From Thermotoga sp. KOL6 (GTDB lineage Bacteria; Thermotogota; Thermotogae; Thermotogales; Thermotogaceae): a DNA stretch of 64,000 nucleotides. Made by a program: the position numbers and the translations under genes. Under the pieces are notes generated by a model. The model saw only the letters and a list, made by a program, of their open reading frames with translations. It had not been told where the DNA came from and made no database searches. Shown piece after piece: positions 8,119-16,395 of the stretch. The DNA lies in the NCBI RefSeq assembly GCF_002866025.1, contig NZ_LNDE01000002.1, positions 310,001-374,000 of the forward strand, written 5' to 3'. The first letter of the stretch is position 1, and every line of letters begins with the position of its first letter.

Positions 8119-8809
8119 GAGTCTAGGAACCATCTATGTTCCCCGAAAAAGATTGAAAGAAACGAATGTGGATTTTTACTATGTTGTAGAGAGGAACAGG
8201 CTTTCTATAAAATGGCCGGGAGGGGAGTTTTTTTTTCATCCGTCTTCCGCAGTTCTCCGGATGAGAAACATAAAAAGTGGCCAAAAGGATTATTTGATAG
8301 AGGTTCTTCAACCGAAAGGCAACGAGATAGTTTTGGATACAACATTTGGACTTGGTGGTGAAGCGATTTTGATGGCAGCCTTTCTTCCAGAGGGGAAGGT
8401 TGTTGGACTCGAAGGGTCGATTCATATATACACCGTCGTGAAGTACGGAATAGAGCATTTCGAAACAGACGTGAAGTGGTTGAAAGAAGCTTTGAAAAGG
8501 ATAGAACTGTATTATGCTAATTTCAAAGATTACATAAGAAAACAGCCGGCTGAATCTTTTGATGTCGTATACTGCGATCCTATGTTCGAGAATCCTGTTT
8601 ATGAATCTTCTGCAATGAATCCTTTGAGACCTTTCGCTGTGTACGACACGGTGGACGAGGAAGATGTGAGAGAAATGCTCAGAATCGCTAGAAAAAAAGT
8701 CATCTTGAAAAGTCACGTAAAAGACTCTTTGTTCAAAAGAATAAAAGTGGATGAATTGAAGGGTTCGAAAAAGAGCGGAGTGGTCTACGGGGTGATCTAC
8801 AAACGATGA
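8045..8809 (+). CDS. Class I SAM-dependent methyltransferase, YpiP/RsmJ-like
   Basis: A 254-residue predicted methyltransferase. The N-terminal half (VVTTSHKPDKEQIMKAQELA, FFFHPSSAVLRM) matches Bacillus YpiP and the family that includes RsmJ. The SAM-binding motif I is LDTTFGLGGEAILMA, followed by VVGLEGS (motif II acidic residue), and YCDPMFE is the motif IV catalytic-type loop. The RNA or other substrate is unknown; RsmJ methylates 16S rRNA G1516, but YpiP relatives are not characterised to my knowledge. GAGGTGATAGAG precedes the ATG at 8045. The gene begins inside the FtsL-like gene and overlaps miaA by four bases (ATGA). A run of nine T (8228-8236) lies in the coding sequence. Confidence 0.8.
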   Translation: MKNFVVTTSHKPDKEQIMKAQELAESLGTIYVPRKRLKETNVDFYYVVERNRLSIKWPGGEFFFHPSSAVLRMRNIKSGQKDYLIEVLQPKGNEIVLDTTFGLGGEAILMAAFLPEGKVVGLEGSIHIYTVVKYGIEHFETDVKWLKEALKRIELYYANFKDYIRKQPAESFDVVYCDPMFENPVYESSAMNPLRPFAVYDTVDEEDVREMLRIARKKVILKSHVKDSLFKRIKVDELKGSKKSGVVYGVIYKR

Positions 8810-9723
8810 AAATAGCCATAGTTGGTGGTCCAACGGCTGTGGGGAAAACAGATATTATGGTCGAGGTGTGCGAAGAATTAGGAGCTGAAATCATATCGAT
8901 GGATTCCAGGCAGATCTATCGTTACATGGATATAGGAACCGCTAAACCAACTCCTGAACAAAGAAGAAAAGTTCCCCATTATATGATAGACATCCTAGAT
9001 CCAGATGAGTACTACAACGCTTTTCTGTACAGGAAAGATTCTCTCAAAGTGATGGAAGATATTCTTAGAAAAGGGAAAATACCTGTTTATGTTGGTGGTA
9101 CGGGACTTTATGCGGATGCGTTGGTGAGGGGTATATTCGAAGGTGTTCCTGCTGATGAGAATGTGAGAAGGGAACTCAGAGAACTTGAAAGGAAAGAGCC
9201 CGGGATTCTCAGGAAGATGTTAGAAGAGTTCGATCCGGAGGCTGCTACTCGTATTCATCCGAACGATTTGAAAAGAACCATCAGGGCTCTGGAAGTTTAT
9301 ATGAAAACAGGAAGAAGAATTTCCGAACTTCAAAAGAAAACGAAGGGTGACGATAGGTTTTTTATAGTGGTCTTGACAAGGGAAAGATACGATCTTTACA
9401 ACAGAATAAACAAAAGAGTGGACAAAATGATTGAGATGGGTCTTGTTGACGAAGTGAAAAGACTTCTAAACATGGGATACTCCAAGGATCTCAACTCTAT
9501 GAAGACCATTGGATACAAAGAAGTGATCGATTATTTAGAAGGAAAATACGATTTTGACAGGATGGTTCATTTGATTAAGCGGAACACGAGACATTTCGCA
9601 CGCAGACAAATCATCTGGTTCAAAAGGTACGAGGATGCAGTGTGGTACAACCTTACTCTCATGGACAAAAAAGACGTGAAAAAAGAACTCAAAAACCTGA
9701 TAGTCAGGAATTTTTCGGTATAA
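8806..9723 (+). CDS. miaA: tRNA dimethylallyltransferase MiaA
   Basis: Adds a dimethylallyl group to N6 of A37 in tRNAs reading U-starting codons. The P-loop GGPTAVGKT sits at residues 7-15; SMDSRQIYRYMDIGTAKPT and GGTGLYADALVRGI are the diagnostic MiaA blocks, and TIGYKEV plus RNTRHFARRQIIWFKR close the protein. Length 305 is normal. The ATG overlaps the methyltransferase stop. The next genes are hfq and hflX, the miaA-hfq-hflX order known from many bacteria including E. coli. Confidence 0.98.
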   Translation: MKIAIVGGPTAVGKTDIMVEVCEELGAEIISMDSRQIYRYMDIGTAKPTPEQRRKVPHYMIDILDPDEYYNAFLYRKDSLKVMEDILRKGKIPVYVGGTGLYADALVRGIFEGVPADENVRRELRELERKEPGILRKMLEEFDPEAATRIHPNDLKRTIRALEVYMKTGRRISELQKKTKGDDRFFIVVLTRERYDLYNRINKRVDKMIEMGLVDEVKRLLNMGYSKDLNSMKTIGYKEVIDYLEGKYDFDRMVHLIKRNTRHFARRQIIWFKRYEDAVWYNLTLMDKKDVKKELKNLIVRNFSV

Positions 9724-9724
9724 T
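9719..9724 (+). promoter_or_regulatory. Possible hfq promoter (-10 TATAAT)
   Basis: TATAAT overlaps the miaA stop codon, 36 bases before the hfq start. CCTGA-TAG-TCAGG (9696-9708), a small hairpin followed by AATTTTT, lies just upstream within miaA, in the -35 area (CTGATA with a 16-base spacer is weak). It could give hfq an internal promoter separate from the long operon. Confidence 0.35.
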
Positions 9725-9759
9725 CTATATTTGAACATGTGTTGAGGGGGGAGTTTATC

Positions 9760-10032
9760 TTGGCCGAAAAGTTCAACCTTCAGGACAGATTTCTGAATCA
9801 CCTTAGAGTCAACAAAATCGAAGTGAAGGTATACCTGGTTAACGGTTTTCAGACCAAAGGGTTTATCAGATCTTTTGACAGTTACACGGTTCTTCTAGAG
9901 AGCGGGAATCAACAGAGTCTAATTTACAAACATGCGATCAGTACTATCATTCCATCCTCTTATGTTCTGTTGATGCCGAAAAAGCAGGAAGCTGAACAGG
10001 AGGCTGGGACCACTGAAGATCAGGGATCTTGA
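9760..10032 (+). CDS. hfq: RNA chaperone Hfq
   Basis: Hexameric Sm-like protein that binds small RNAs and A/U-rich mRNA. The 90-residue product has the Sm1 motif (QDRFLNHLRVNKIEVKVYLVNG) and the Sm2 motif with YKHAISTIIP (family consensus YKHAIST). LQDRFLN carries the proximal-face Gln. The C-terminal tail is short and acidic ([15 protein letters not shown]). I start at the TTG at 9760 because GAGGGGGGAG lies 6 bases upstream; a GTG at 9739 is in frame but has no site. Its last 20 bases overlap the proposed start of hflX. Confidence 0.97.
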   Translation: MAEKFNLQDRFLNHLRVNKIEVKVYLVNGFQTKGFIRSFDSYTVLLESGNQQSLIYKHAISTIIPSSYVLLMPKKQEAEQEAGTTEDQGS

Positions 10033-11266
10033 GGGAAAAAAAGCTATCATAGTAGCTGTGGGAAGGGACGAAGAAAAGATAAGAGAATCCCTCGAAGAAA
10101 TGAAAGGGTTGTGTGAAACGTTGAGGGTCGATGTTGTTGAATGGCTTTGGCAAAAGAGGACCAAGCCAGATCCTACAACGTATCTGGGGAAAGGAAAACT
10201 GGAAAAGTTGAAAGAAATGATAGAATTCTGCGAAGCGGATCTTGTGGTAGTAGATGATGAAATATCACCTGTTCAATCGAAAAATATGAGAGAATTTCTT
10301 GATGTGGAAGTTCTCGATAGGACACAGGTGATTCTAGAAATATTCGCTCGTCATGCCACCAGTGAGGAAGGTAAACTTCAAGTGGAAATGGCTAGTCTAC
10401 TTTACGAACTACCCAGGTTGGTAGGCAAGGGGGAAGAGCTCTCGAGACTCGGAGGTGGAATAGGTACCAGAGGACCTGGTGAACCGTTGCTCGAAGTCCT
10501 GAGAAGACACATAAAGAATCGCATTTCTCAATTGAAAAGAAAATTGAAAGAAATCGAACATGAAAGAGCTGTTCAGAGAAAACAAAGACTCGAAAAGAAA
10601 ATTCCACACGTATCTATAGTGGGATACACTAATGCTGGGAAATCAACGCTTCTTAAAGCCCTTACGGAAAGTGATGTTTATATCGCTGATAAGCTTTTTG
10701 CCACACTCGAACCGGTGACAAGACGTTTGAAATTGAGAAACGGAAGGGTCATTTTGGTAAGTGATACAGTTGGTTTCATAAGAAAGCTTCCTCACACCAT
10801 TGTAAGTGCTTTCAAAGCTACCCTCGAAGAAATAAAGTTTTCGGATGTTATTGTACATCTTTTGGATGCATCTGATCCCTATGTTGAAGAGAAAAAGACT
10901 GCTTCTGAAAAGGTGTTGGAGGAAATTGGAGCTGATAGAATCCCTAGAATTCTTGTGTTCAACAAGATTGATCTCTGTCCGGAAGAGAGATTGAGAGTTT
11001 TAAATCAAAAATACCCAGATGCCCTTTTTGTTTCAGCTTTAAAGAGAGAAGGATTGGAGACTCTCTTGGAGAAGATAGAAAAAGTTTTGGCTCGGAAAGA
11101 AATTCAAGAGACTTTGAAAGTTCCCGTAGAAAAAATTGGTCAAATCTATGCTTTACGGGATAAGTTGGAGATACTAAGTGAAGATTACAAAGATGATTAC
11201 GTATTGATCACTGTCAAAGCAGACAGAAAAACCTTAGAAATGGTGAAGGGGAAGGTGACAGATTGA
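10013..11266 (+). CDS. hflX: GTPase HflX (ribosome-associated)
   Basis: Ribosome-binding GTPase that splits or rescues stalled 70S ribosomes in characterised bacteria. It has the HflX N-terminal domain ([47 protein letters not shown]) followed by the G domain with G1 [10 protein letters not shown]3 DTVGF and G4 NKID, and a short C-terminal domain. The start is unusual. The first standard codon in frame is a GTG at 10058, which cuts off the beta strand KAIIVAV normal for the family; AGGAGG at 9998-10003 instead points to CTG at 10013, giving [19 protein letters not shown] and 417 residues. The gene would then overlap hfq by 20 bases. Identity certain, start uncertain. Confidence 0.93.
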   Translation: MKIRDLEGKKAIIVAVGRDEEKIRESLEEMKGLCETLRVDVVEWLWQKRTKPDPTTYLGKGKLEKLKEMIEFCEADLVVVDDEISPVQSKNMREFLDVEVLDRTQVILEIFARHATSEEGKLQVEMASLLYELPRLVGKGEELSRLGGGIGTRGPGEPLLEVLRRHIKNRISQLKRKLKEIEHERAVQRKQRLEKKIPHVSIVGYTNAGKSTLLKALTESDVYIADKLFATLEPVTRRLKLRNGRVILVSDTVGFIRKLPHTIVSAFKATLEEIKFSDVIVHLLDASDPYVEEKKTASEKVLEEIGADRIPRILVFNKIDLCPEERLRVLNQKYPDALFVSALKREGLETLLEKIEKVLARKEIQETLKVPVEKIGQIYALRDKLEILSEDYKDDYVLITVKADRKTLEMVKGKVTD

Positions 11267-12204
11267 AAGTAGTCTTCGTTGGTACACCGGAATTCGCTGG
11301 CGAAATTCTAGAGCACATGGTGAGAAACGGTATCAACATTGTAGGAGTAGTGACACAGCCTGATAAACCACGGGGAAGAGGTAGAAAGATGTTACCAACT
11401 CCCGTTAAAATTGTGGCAGAGGAATACAAGATTCCTTGCATACAACCGGAATCTATTAACAAAAAGGAGGCTCTCGATTTTCTTCAAGTTGTGGTTCCAG
11501 ATGTAATCTTGGTTGTCTCTTATGGAAAGATCTTGGGTAAGAAGGTTCTTTCTCTTCCGAAGTACGGTTGCTACAATGTTCATCCTTCTCTTTTGCCGAA
11601 GTACAGAGGAGCTTCTCCCATACAAAGGGCACTTGAGAACGGCGAGAAGAAAACCGGTGTCACGATATACAGAATGGTTAAAGAGTTGGATGCAGGTCCC
11701 ATAGCGTTACAAGAAGAAGTTGATATAGATCCTTTCGAAACGTTCGATCACTTGGAGAGAAAGTTGATCGAACTTTCAAAAAAGATGGTACTCGAATTTT
11801 TTGAGAAGTTGAAAAAAGGGAAAATAGAATTGAGAGAACAGGATCATTCACAAGCTACCTACGCACCGATCATAAAAAAGGAAGATCTTTTTGTCGACTT
11901 TTCGAAAGATGCGGAAACGGTCAAAAACAAAATAAGAGCTTATGATTCTAAACCCGGTGCCCGAGTTTTTTTGGGAAATGATGAGGTAAAATTATTTGGT
12001 GTGATATCGTTAGATAGTTCGGATGATGAACCTGGTTTGATACACTATATTGATAGGGAAGGTGCATGGATAGGAACTGCAAAGGGGAAGGTGAAGGTCA
12101 GATACATTCAGTTTCCTGGAAAGAAGAAGATCACTTTTTGGGAAGCTAAAAATGGGAGATTAATAGAGGAGAAGATGCGCTTAGAAGGGAGGTATGGGAG
12201 TTGA
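11263..12204 (+). CDS. fmt: Methionyl-tRNA formyltransferase
   Basis: Formylates initiator Met-tRNA using 10-formyl-tetrahydrofolate. The N-terminal hydrolase domain shows [15 protein letters not shown], the cofactor-site block [20 protein letters not shown] and the ELDAGPI motif; the C-terminal OB-like tRNA-binding domain begins at about residue 205. The 313-residue length is normal. The TTG start (GGGGAAGGTGA upstream) overlaps the hflX TGA as TTGA. No def (peptide deformylase) gene lies in the window. Confidence 0.97.
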   Translation: MKVVFVGTPEFAGEILEHMVRNGINIVGVVTQPDKPRGRGRKMLPTPVKIVAEEYKIPCIQPESINKKEALDFLQVVVPDVILVVSYGKILGKKVLSLPKYGCYNVHPSLLPKYRGASPIQRALENGEKKTGVTIYRMVKELDAGPIALQEEVDIDPFETFDHLERKLIELSKKMVLEFFEKLKKGKIELREQDHSQATYAPIIKKEDLFVDFSKDAETVKNKIRAYDSKPGARVFLGNDEVKLFGVISLDSSDDEPGLIHYIDREGAWIGTAKGKVKVRYIQFPGKKKITFWEAKNGRLIEEKMRLEGRYGS

Positions 12205-12413
12205 AAAGGTTGAATTACTTCATGCTGAAAGATGCCAAAACGGAGGAAGATTACAAAAAGGTAAAATCCACAGTTGAAAAACTCGATGGAGTTTATAAAG
12301 TGGATTATGAAATGGATGCAGAAGTTATTGGAGTTGAGTATGACGATGAAAAGGTGTCAAAAGAACAGATAAAAGCTGTTGTAGATAAATTGGGATACAC
12401 ACTCATTGTATGA
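12201..12413 (+). CDS. Small HMA-fold-like protein lacking the CxxC metal motif
   Basis: A 70-residue protein with the beta-alpha-beta-beta-alpha-beta pattern of heavy-metal-associated domains: a central [42 protein letters not shown] (described here in pieces: [14 protein letters not shown], then [13 protein letters not shown], then [12 protein letters not shown]) matches the spacing of CopZ-type proteins, where 'l..v.gV..v.v....vtV.yd...s.e.i..ai...Gy' is typical. The metal-binding CxxC is absent, replaced by a KTEED stretch. So it is probably not a copper chaperone. TTG start, overlapping the fmt stop (TTGA). Function unknown. Confidence 0.65.
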   Translation: MKRLNYFMLKDAKTEEDYKKVKSTVEKLDGVYKVDYEMDAEVIGVEYDDEKVSKEQIKAVVDKLGYTLIV

Positions 12414-12429
12414 AAAGGAGTTGTTTACG

Positions 12430-13599
12430 ATGAAAACACTGGAAGTTCTGAGTTTGAAGAAATATTTTCCTATCAGAAAAGGATTCCTCGTAAAAAAAAT
12501 CGTTGGCTATGTAAAAGCGGTCGACGACATATCTTTCTCAGTGGAGAAGGGGAAAACCTTCGCTCTAGTTGGTGAATCTGGTTGTGGAAAGACTACAACC
12601 GCGAAAACGGTACTTCGCCTCACAAATCCTACCGCTGGTCGTATTGTTGTGGACGGTGACGATACCACGTACTACTTTATGAAAGAAAAGCACGCTGTTT
12701 CTTATTTAAAGCTGACCTATGTTGATATATTCAACGAGATGAAAAAGAATCTCTCATCTGACCAAATTTTGAATACTTTGGACGGTGTTGACAAAAAATA
12801 CGCGGAAATTTTCTTTAAAAAAGCTGACGGGGATGAAAATAAATTCTACCGTCTGATCCTTTCAGATATTGAGAAAAAGAGAATGAACTTCAGAAGAAAA
12901 ATACAGATAGTTTTCCAGGATCCAATGAGTTCTTTGAATCCGAGAATGACAGTTGGAGACATTTTGACAGAGCCTATTCTGTTTCACGGGTTAGCAAAAA
13001 CCTCTCAAGAGGCGATGGATATTGCAAAAAACCTTCTTCTCAGTGTGGGCCTTAAAGAGTATCATTTGGAAAGATATCCGCACCAATTCAGCGGTGGGCA
13101 AAGGCAGAGAATCGCCATAGCCAGGGCAATTTCCATAAATCCTGAGATCGTGATACTCGACGAACCGACAGCTTCTCTAGATGTGTCCGTTCAAGCGCAG
13201 GTTATCAACCTGTTTTTGAAACTTCAAGAAGAGATGGGTTTTACTTACTTGTTCATATCTCATGATCTAGGACTTGTAAGGTTCATAAGTCATGAGGTAG
13301 GAATAATGTATCTTGGAAGAATTGTGGAAATGGGTAATACAGATGAAATATTTGACAACCCACTTCATCCGTACACACAAGCCTTGTTATCGGCTGTCCC
13401 CATTCCCGATCCCAAAGTTGAGCGTGCAAGGGAACGCATCATATTGAAAGGTGGTGTTCCAAGTCCTATAAACAGACCTGTGGGATGTTTCTTCCATCCG
13501 CGGTGTCCGTATAAGATGCCAATATGTGAAAGGGAGTATCCTGTTATGAAGGAAGTTTCACCGAATCATTGGGTGGCATGTCATCTACATTCATCATAA
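12430..13599 (+). CDS. ABC transporter ATP-binding protein, OppF/DppF family
   Basis: Cytoplasmic ATPase for the peptide/oligosaccharide-class importer encoded by the next three genes. Walker A is GESGCGKTTT (about residue 48), Q-loop VFQDPMSSLNPRMTV (about 160), signature SGGQRQR, Walker B VILDEPTASLD, His switch SHD. The C-terminal oligopeptide extension is present (GCFFHPRCPYKMPICE with three Cys). Unusual: between Walker A and the Q-loop there are about 110 residues instead of roughly 50; the extra ~60 residues (from about DDTTYYFMKEKH to DIEKKRMNF) are charged and helical-looking. I use the ATG at 12430 with AAAAGGAG upstream. No OppD-type partner ATPase is adjacent, so either a homodimer or a partner elsewhere is implied. 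Confidence 0.9.
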   Translation: MKTLEVLSLKKYFPIRKGFLVKKIVGYVKAVDDISFSVEKGKTFALVGESGCGKTTTAKTVLRLTNPTAGRIVVDGDDTTYYFMKEKHAVSYLKLTYVDIFNEMKKNLSSDQILNTLDGVDKKYAEIFFKKADGDENKFYRLILSDIEKKRMNFRRKIQIVFQDPMSSLNPRMTVGDILTEPILFHGLAKTSQEAMDIAKNLLLSVGLKEYHLERYPHQFSGGQRQRIAIARAISINPEIVILDEPTASLDVSVQAQVINLFLKLQEEMGFTYLFISHDLGLVRFISHEVGIMYLGRIVEMGNTDEIFDNPLHPYTQALLSAVPIPDPKVERARERIILKGGVPSPINRPVGCFFHPRCPYKMPICEREYPVMKEVSPNHWVACHLHSS

Positions 13600-13617
13600 A
13601 GAAGGAGGTGTGTTGTT

Positions 13618-15357
13618 ATGCGTAAACTTTTAGTGGCCCTTTCTTTGGTTCTTGCTTTAGCCCTGTTTGCCGAACTTTCGCCGTTTGCCCAGTTTGAAAC
13701 GTACATCGGGGCGGATGCTACAGGACAGTACGGGGGAACGTTAGTGGTACCAACACTTTCCGGACCGAGAACTTGTAACGATGTTGTTGCCCAAGAAACG
13801 AGCTCAACTGATGTGATAGGAAGGTTCATGGCTTCAATGATAGAACTCGACAATCACGCAAGAATCCATCCTGCTCTCGCTGAAAGATGGGAGATCAAAC
13901 AGAACGAGGATGGAAGCATGGAAATCGTTTGGTACCTGAGAAAAGGTATCAAATGGAGCGATGGAACACCGTTCACAGCGGACGACGTTGTGTTCACTAT
14001 CAACGACGTGTACTTCAATCCTGACATTCCGAACGACATGCAAGATCTTTTTGCTGACAACTGGCCTGTTGCTGAAAAGATCGATGATTACACGTTGAAG
14101 ACAACACTGAAGAAAACTTACAGGCTTGCGATAAGATACATTGGAGGTATTCCTATATTCCCGAAGCACCTCGCAGAATCTTACGTGAAAGAAGGAAAGT
14201 TCAAAGAATTCTGGACGGTTGATGCAATTAACAACGGTGAGATCGTAGGTCTTGGACCGTTTATTCCCGTTGAATACGTACCTGATCAATATGTAAGATT
14301 TGTCCGCAATCCATACTACTGGAAACATGACAAAGACGGGAAGCAGCTTCCATACCTCGATGGAATAATCTTCAAGATCATTCCCACTCAGGACGCTCAG
14401 AGACTTGCCTTTGAGAACGGAGAAGTTGATGTCTATGGTCCTCGCGGTACAGAGTATGCAGAAATCAAAGCGATGGCCGAAGAAAAAGGTTGGGTCGTTG
14501 GAGTTGGCGGACCGAACTTCGGTACAACTTTCGTCACTTTCAATTGGAATACTCCCGATCCTGTGAAGAGAAAATGGTTCAGGAATGAATTCTTCAGAAA
14601 AGCAGTAGCATACGCTATTGATAAACAGTCCATGATAGACACGTTGTACAACGGTCTTGCTGTGGAACAATGGGGTCCGATCAGTCAAGCCGCAACTGTT
14701 TACTACGATGAATCTGTCCTCAGAAAGTACCCGTACAATCTCGATCTTGCGAGAACAATGCTCAAACTTGGTGGCTTCAAGTGGGACGAGAACGGTCAAC
14801 TCCTCGACGGTGAAGGAAATCCTGTGAAGTTCATTCTCTTGACGAACGCTGGTAACCAGGTCCGAGAAGGTATGGGGAATATCATAACGGAAGCTCTCAA
14901 GAAACTTGGAATGGATGTCACGTTTGCACCGATAGACTTCAATACGTTGGTACAGAAACTCGTAGTAAACGGTGATTGGGAAGCGGTTATCATAGGACTC
15001 ACGGGATCTGATGAACCGCAAGGTGGAGCAAACGTGTGGAGAATAAAGGGTGCATTGCACTTCTGGAACTATCATCCAGAAGTTAAGGACTTCGTCGATC
15101 CAAACGATTATTACTCACCTGACTGGGAAAAAGAAATCGACAGGATATTCGAAGAAAACGTGAAGATACTCGATCAAGAAAAAGTTGTTGACATGTTCAG
15201 AGAATTCCAGAGACTCGTCTCCGAACACCTGCCACTCATTTACACGACGCAACAACTCTATCTGTACGCCTACAGCAATAAACTGCACAACCTCGATCCT
15301 ACTGCTTTCGGTGGTATGTGGGGTTGGAATCAAGAGTGTATTTGGAAAGAGCAATAA
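13618..15357 (+). CDS. ABC transporter substrate-binding protein, family 5 (peptide/oligosaccharide type)
   Basis: Extracytoplasmic binding protein of 579 residues. The N-terminus MRKLLVALSLVLALALFAEL is a signal peptide without a lipobox Cys, so the mature protein is probably not lipid-anchored. The family 5 pattern is clear: LAERWEIKQNEDG, WYLRKGIKWSDGTPFTADDVVFT, VRFVRNPYYW, FRKAVAYAIDKQSM. AAGGAGGTG precedes the ATG. In Thermotogales such proteins bind either peptides or sugars, and the ligand cannot be read from sequence. A GC-rich hairpin follows the gene and may favour higher levels of this product than of the permeases. Confidence 0.92.
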   Translation: MRKLLVALSLVLALALFAELSPFAQFETYIGADATGQYGGTLVVPTLSGPRTCNDVVAQETSSTDVIGRFMASMIELDNHARIHPALAERWEIKQNEDGSMEIVWYLRKGIKWSDGTPFTADDVVFTINDVYFNPDIPNDMQDLFADNWPVAEKIDDYTLKTTLKKTYRLAIRYIGGIPIFPKHLAESYVKEGKFKEFWTVDAINNGEIVGLGPFIPVEYVPDQYVRFVRNPYYWKHDKDGKQLPYLDGIIFKIIPTQDAQRLAFENGEVDVYGPRGTEYAEIKAMAEEKGWVVGVGGPNFGTTFVTFNWNTPDPVKRKWFRNEFFRKAVAYAIDKQSMIDTLYNGLAVEQWGPISQAATVYYDESVLRKYPYNLDLARTMLKLGGFKWDENGQLLDGEGNPVKFILLTNAGNQVREGMGNIITEALKKLGMDVTFAPIDFNTLVQKLVVNGDWEAVIIGLTGSDEPQGGANVWRIKGALHFWNYHPEVKDFVDPNDYYSPDWEKEIDRIFEENVKILDQEKVVDMFREFQRLVSEHLPLIYTTQQLYLYAYSNKLHNLDPTAFGGMWGWNQECIWKEQ

Positions 15358-15362
15358 TTCTT

Positions 15363-15384
15363 GGGAGGGGGGATCCCCCTTCCC
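15363..15384 (+). promoter_or_regulatory. GC-rich hairpin between binding protein and permease genes
   Basis: A 9-bp stem (GGGAGGGGG at 15363-15371 against the C-rich arm 15376-15384, one G-T wobble) with a GATC loop, followed by TTCAAACTTTC rather than a clean T run. It probably stabilises the upstream message or partly terminates it. Such structures are common after binding-protein genes. Confidence 0.5.
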
Positions 15385-15416
15385 TTTCAAACTTTCAGTC
15401 AAAGAGGTGATATCAC

Positions 15417-16382
15417 TTGCTCAAGTACATCGCACGCAGACTGATCATCATGATTCCTGAACTCCTCATCATTTCTTTTATTGTTTTCGTAATCATGCAG
15501 GCAGCACCCGGTGATTTTCTGGATATGTACAGATTAGACCCATCTGTTTCTCAACAATTTCTGCAGAAGATGGAGAAAGAACTTGGTTTGGATAAACCTT
15601 GGATTGTTCAGTACGGAATATGGTTGAAGAACGTTCTAAAGGGGGATTTTGGATACTCGTTTTACTACAGGAGACCCGTTTCTACACTCATTTGGGAAAG
15701 GGTTTTCGCCACGGTTATATTATCCGTTTCTTCTTTAGCGTTCCAATGGATTCTGGGAATAATAGTGGGTGTGTTCTCCGCTTTGAAAAAGTACAGTATC
15801 TGGGACAAGATTCTTACTGTTGTTGCTTTCAGTGGAATCGCTCTTCCAGGATTCTTTCTCGCCATTCTCTTGCTTTTCATTGCTGCGAAAACCGGTTGGT
15901 TTCCGATTGCTGGAATGGTGTCTGTCAACCATTCCCAGATGAGCACTTGGGAAAGGTTTAAAGATATAGCATCTCATCTTGTTCTTCCAACCATAGCACT
16001 CGGGTTTGGAGGATTTGCATCCTTAATGAGATACATGAGAGGAAGCCTTCTGGATGTTCTCAATGAAGACTACGTGGAATTTGCTCGTGCGAAAGGAATG
16101 CCGGAACGTGTGGTGATATACAAGCATGCCTTGAGGAATGCGATAAATCCGATGATTACCTTCCTTGGTTTCAGCATATCGAGTGTGTTGGGGGGAGCGG
16201 TGATCATAGAGAATATTTTCGCTTGGCCTGGCATGGGGAGACTCATTTATCAAGCACTCTTGCAACAAGATATCTACATAGTCATGGCTTCTGCTGTTAT
16301 CAGTGCAGTGATGCTAGTTATTGGTAATCTTGTTGCCGATATTCTACTTGCCGCTGTGGATCCGAGAGTGAGATTTGAATGA
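15417..16382 (+). CDS. ABC transporter permease, DppB/OppB family
   Basis: Inner-membrane permease of 321 residues with about six membrane helices. The N-terminus LKYIARRLIIMIPELLIISFIVFVI and APGDF are typical of DppB, and EFARAKGMPERVVIYKHALRNA is the EAA loop contacting the ATPase. DPRVRFE ends the protein in the usual way. It starts at a TTG with AAAGAGGTGATATCAC before it. Together with the following DppC-type permease it forms the membrane channel for the binding protein encoded upstream. Confidence 0.94.
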   Translation: MLKYIARRLIIMIPELLIISFIVFVIMQAAPGDFLDMYRLDPSVSQQFLQKMEKELGLDKPWIVQYGIWLKNVLKGDFGYSFYYRRPVSTLIWERVFATVILSVSSLAFQWILGIIVGVFSALKKYSIWDKILTVVAFSGIALPGFFLAILLLFIAAKTGWFPIAGMVSVNHSQMSTWERFKDIASHLVLPTIALGFGGFASLMRYMRGSLLDVLNEDYVEFARAKGMPERVVIYKHALRNAINPMITFLGFSISSVLGGAVIIENIFAWPGMGRLIYQALLQQDIYIVMASAVISAVMLVIGNLVADILLAAVDPRVRFE

Positions 16383-16395
16383 AGGAGGAGTCATC

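Noticed and set aside
13834-15075. 413-codon open frame on the minus strand
   Set aside because: Antisense to the binding-protein gene; composition is Phe/Cys/Arg-rich and no ribosome site is present.
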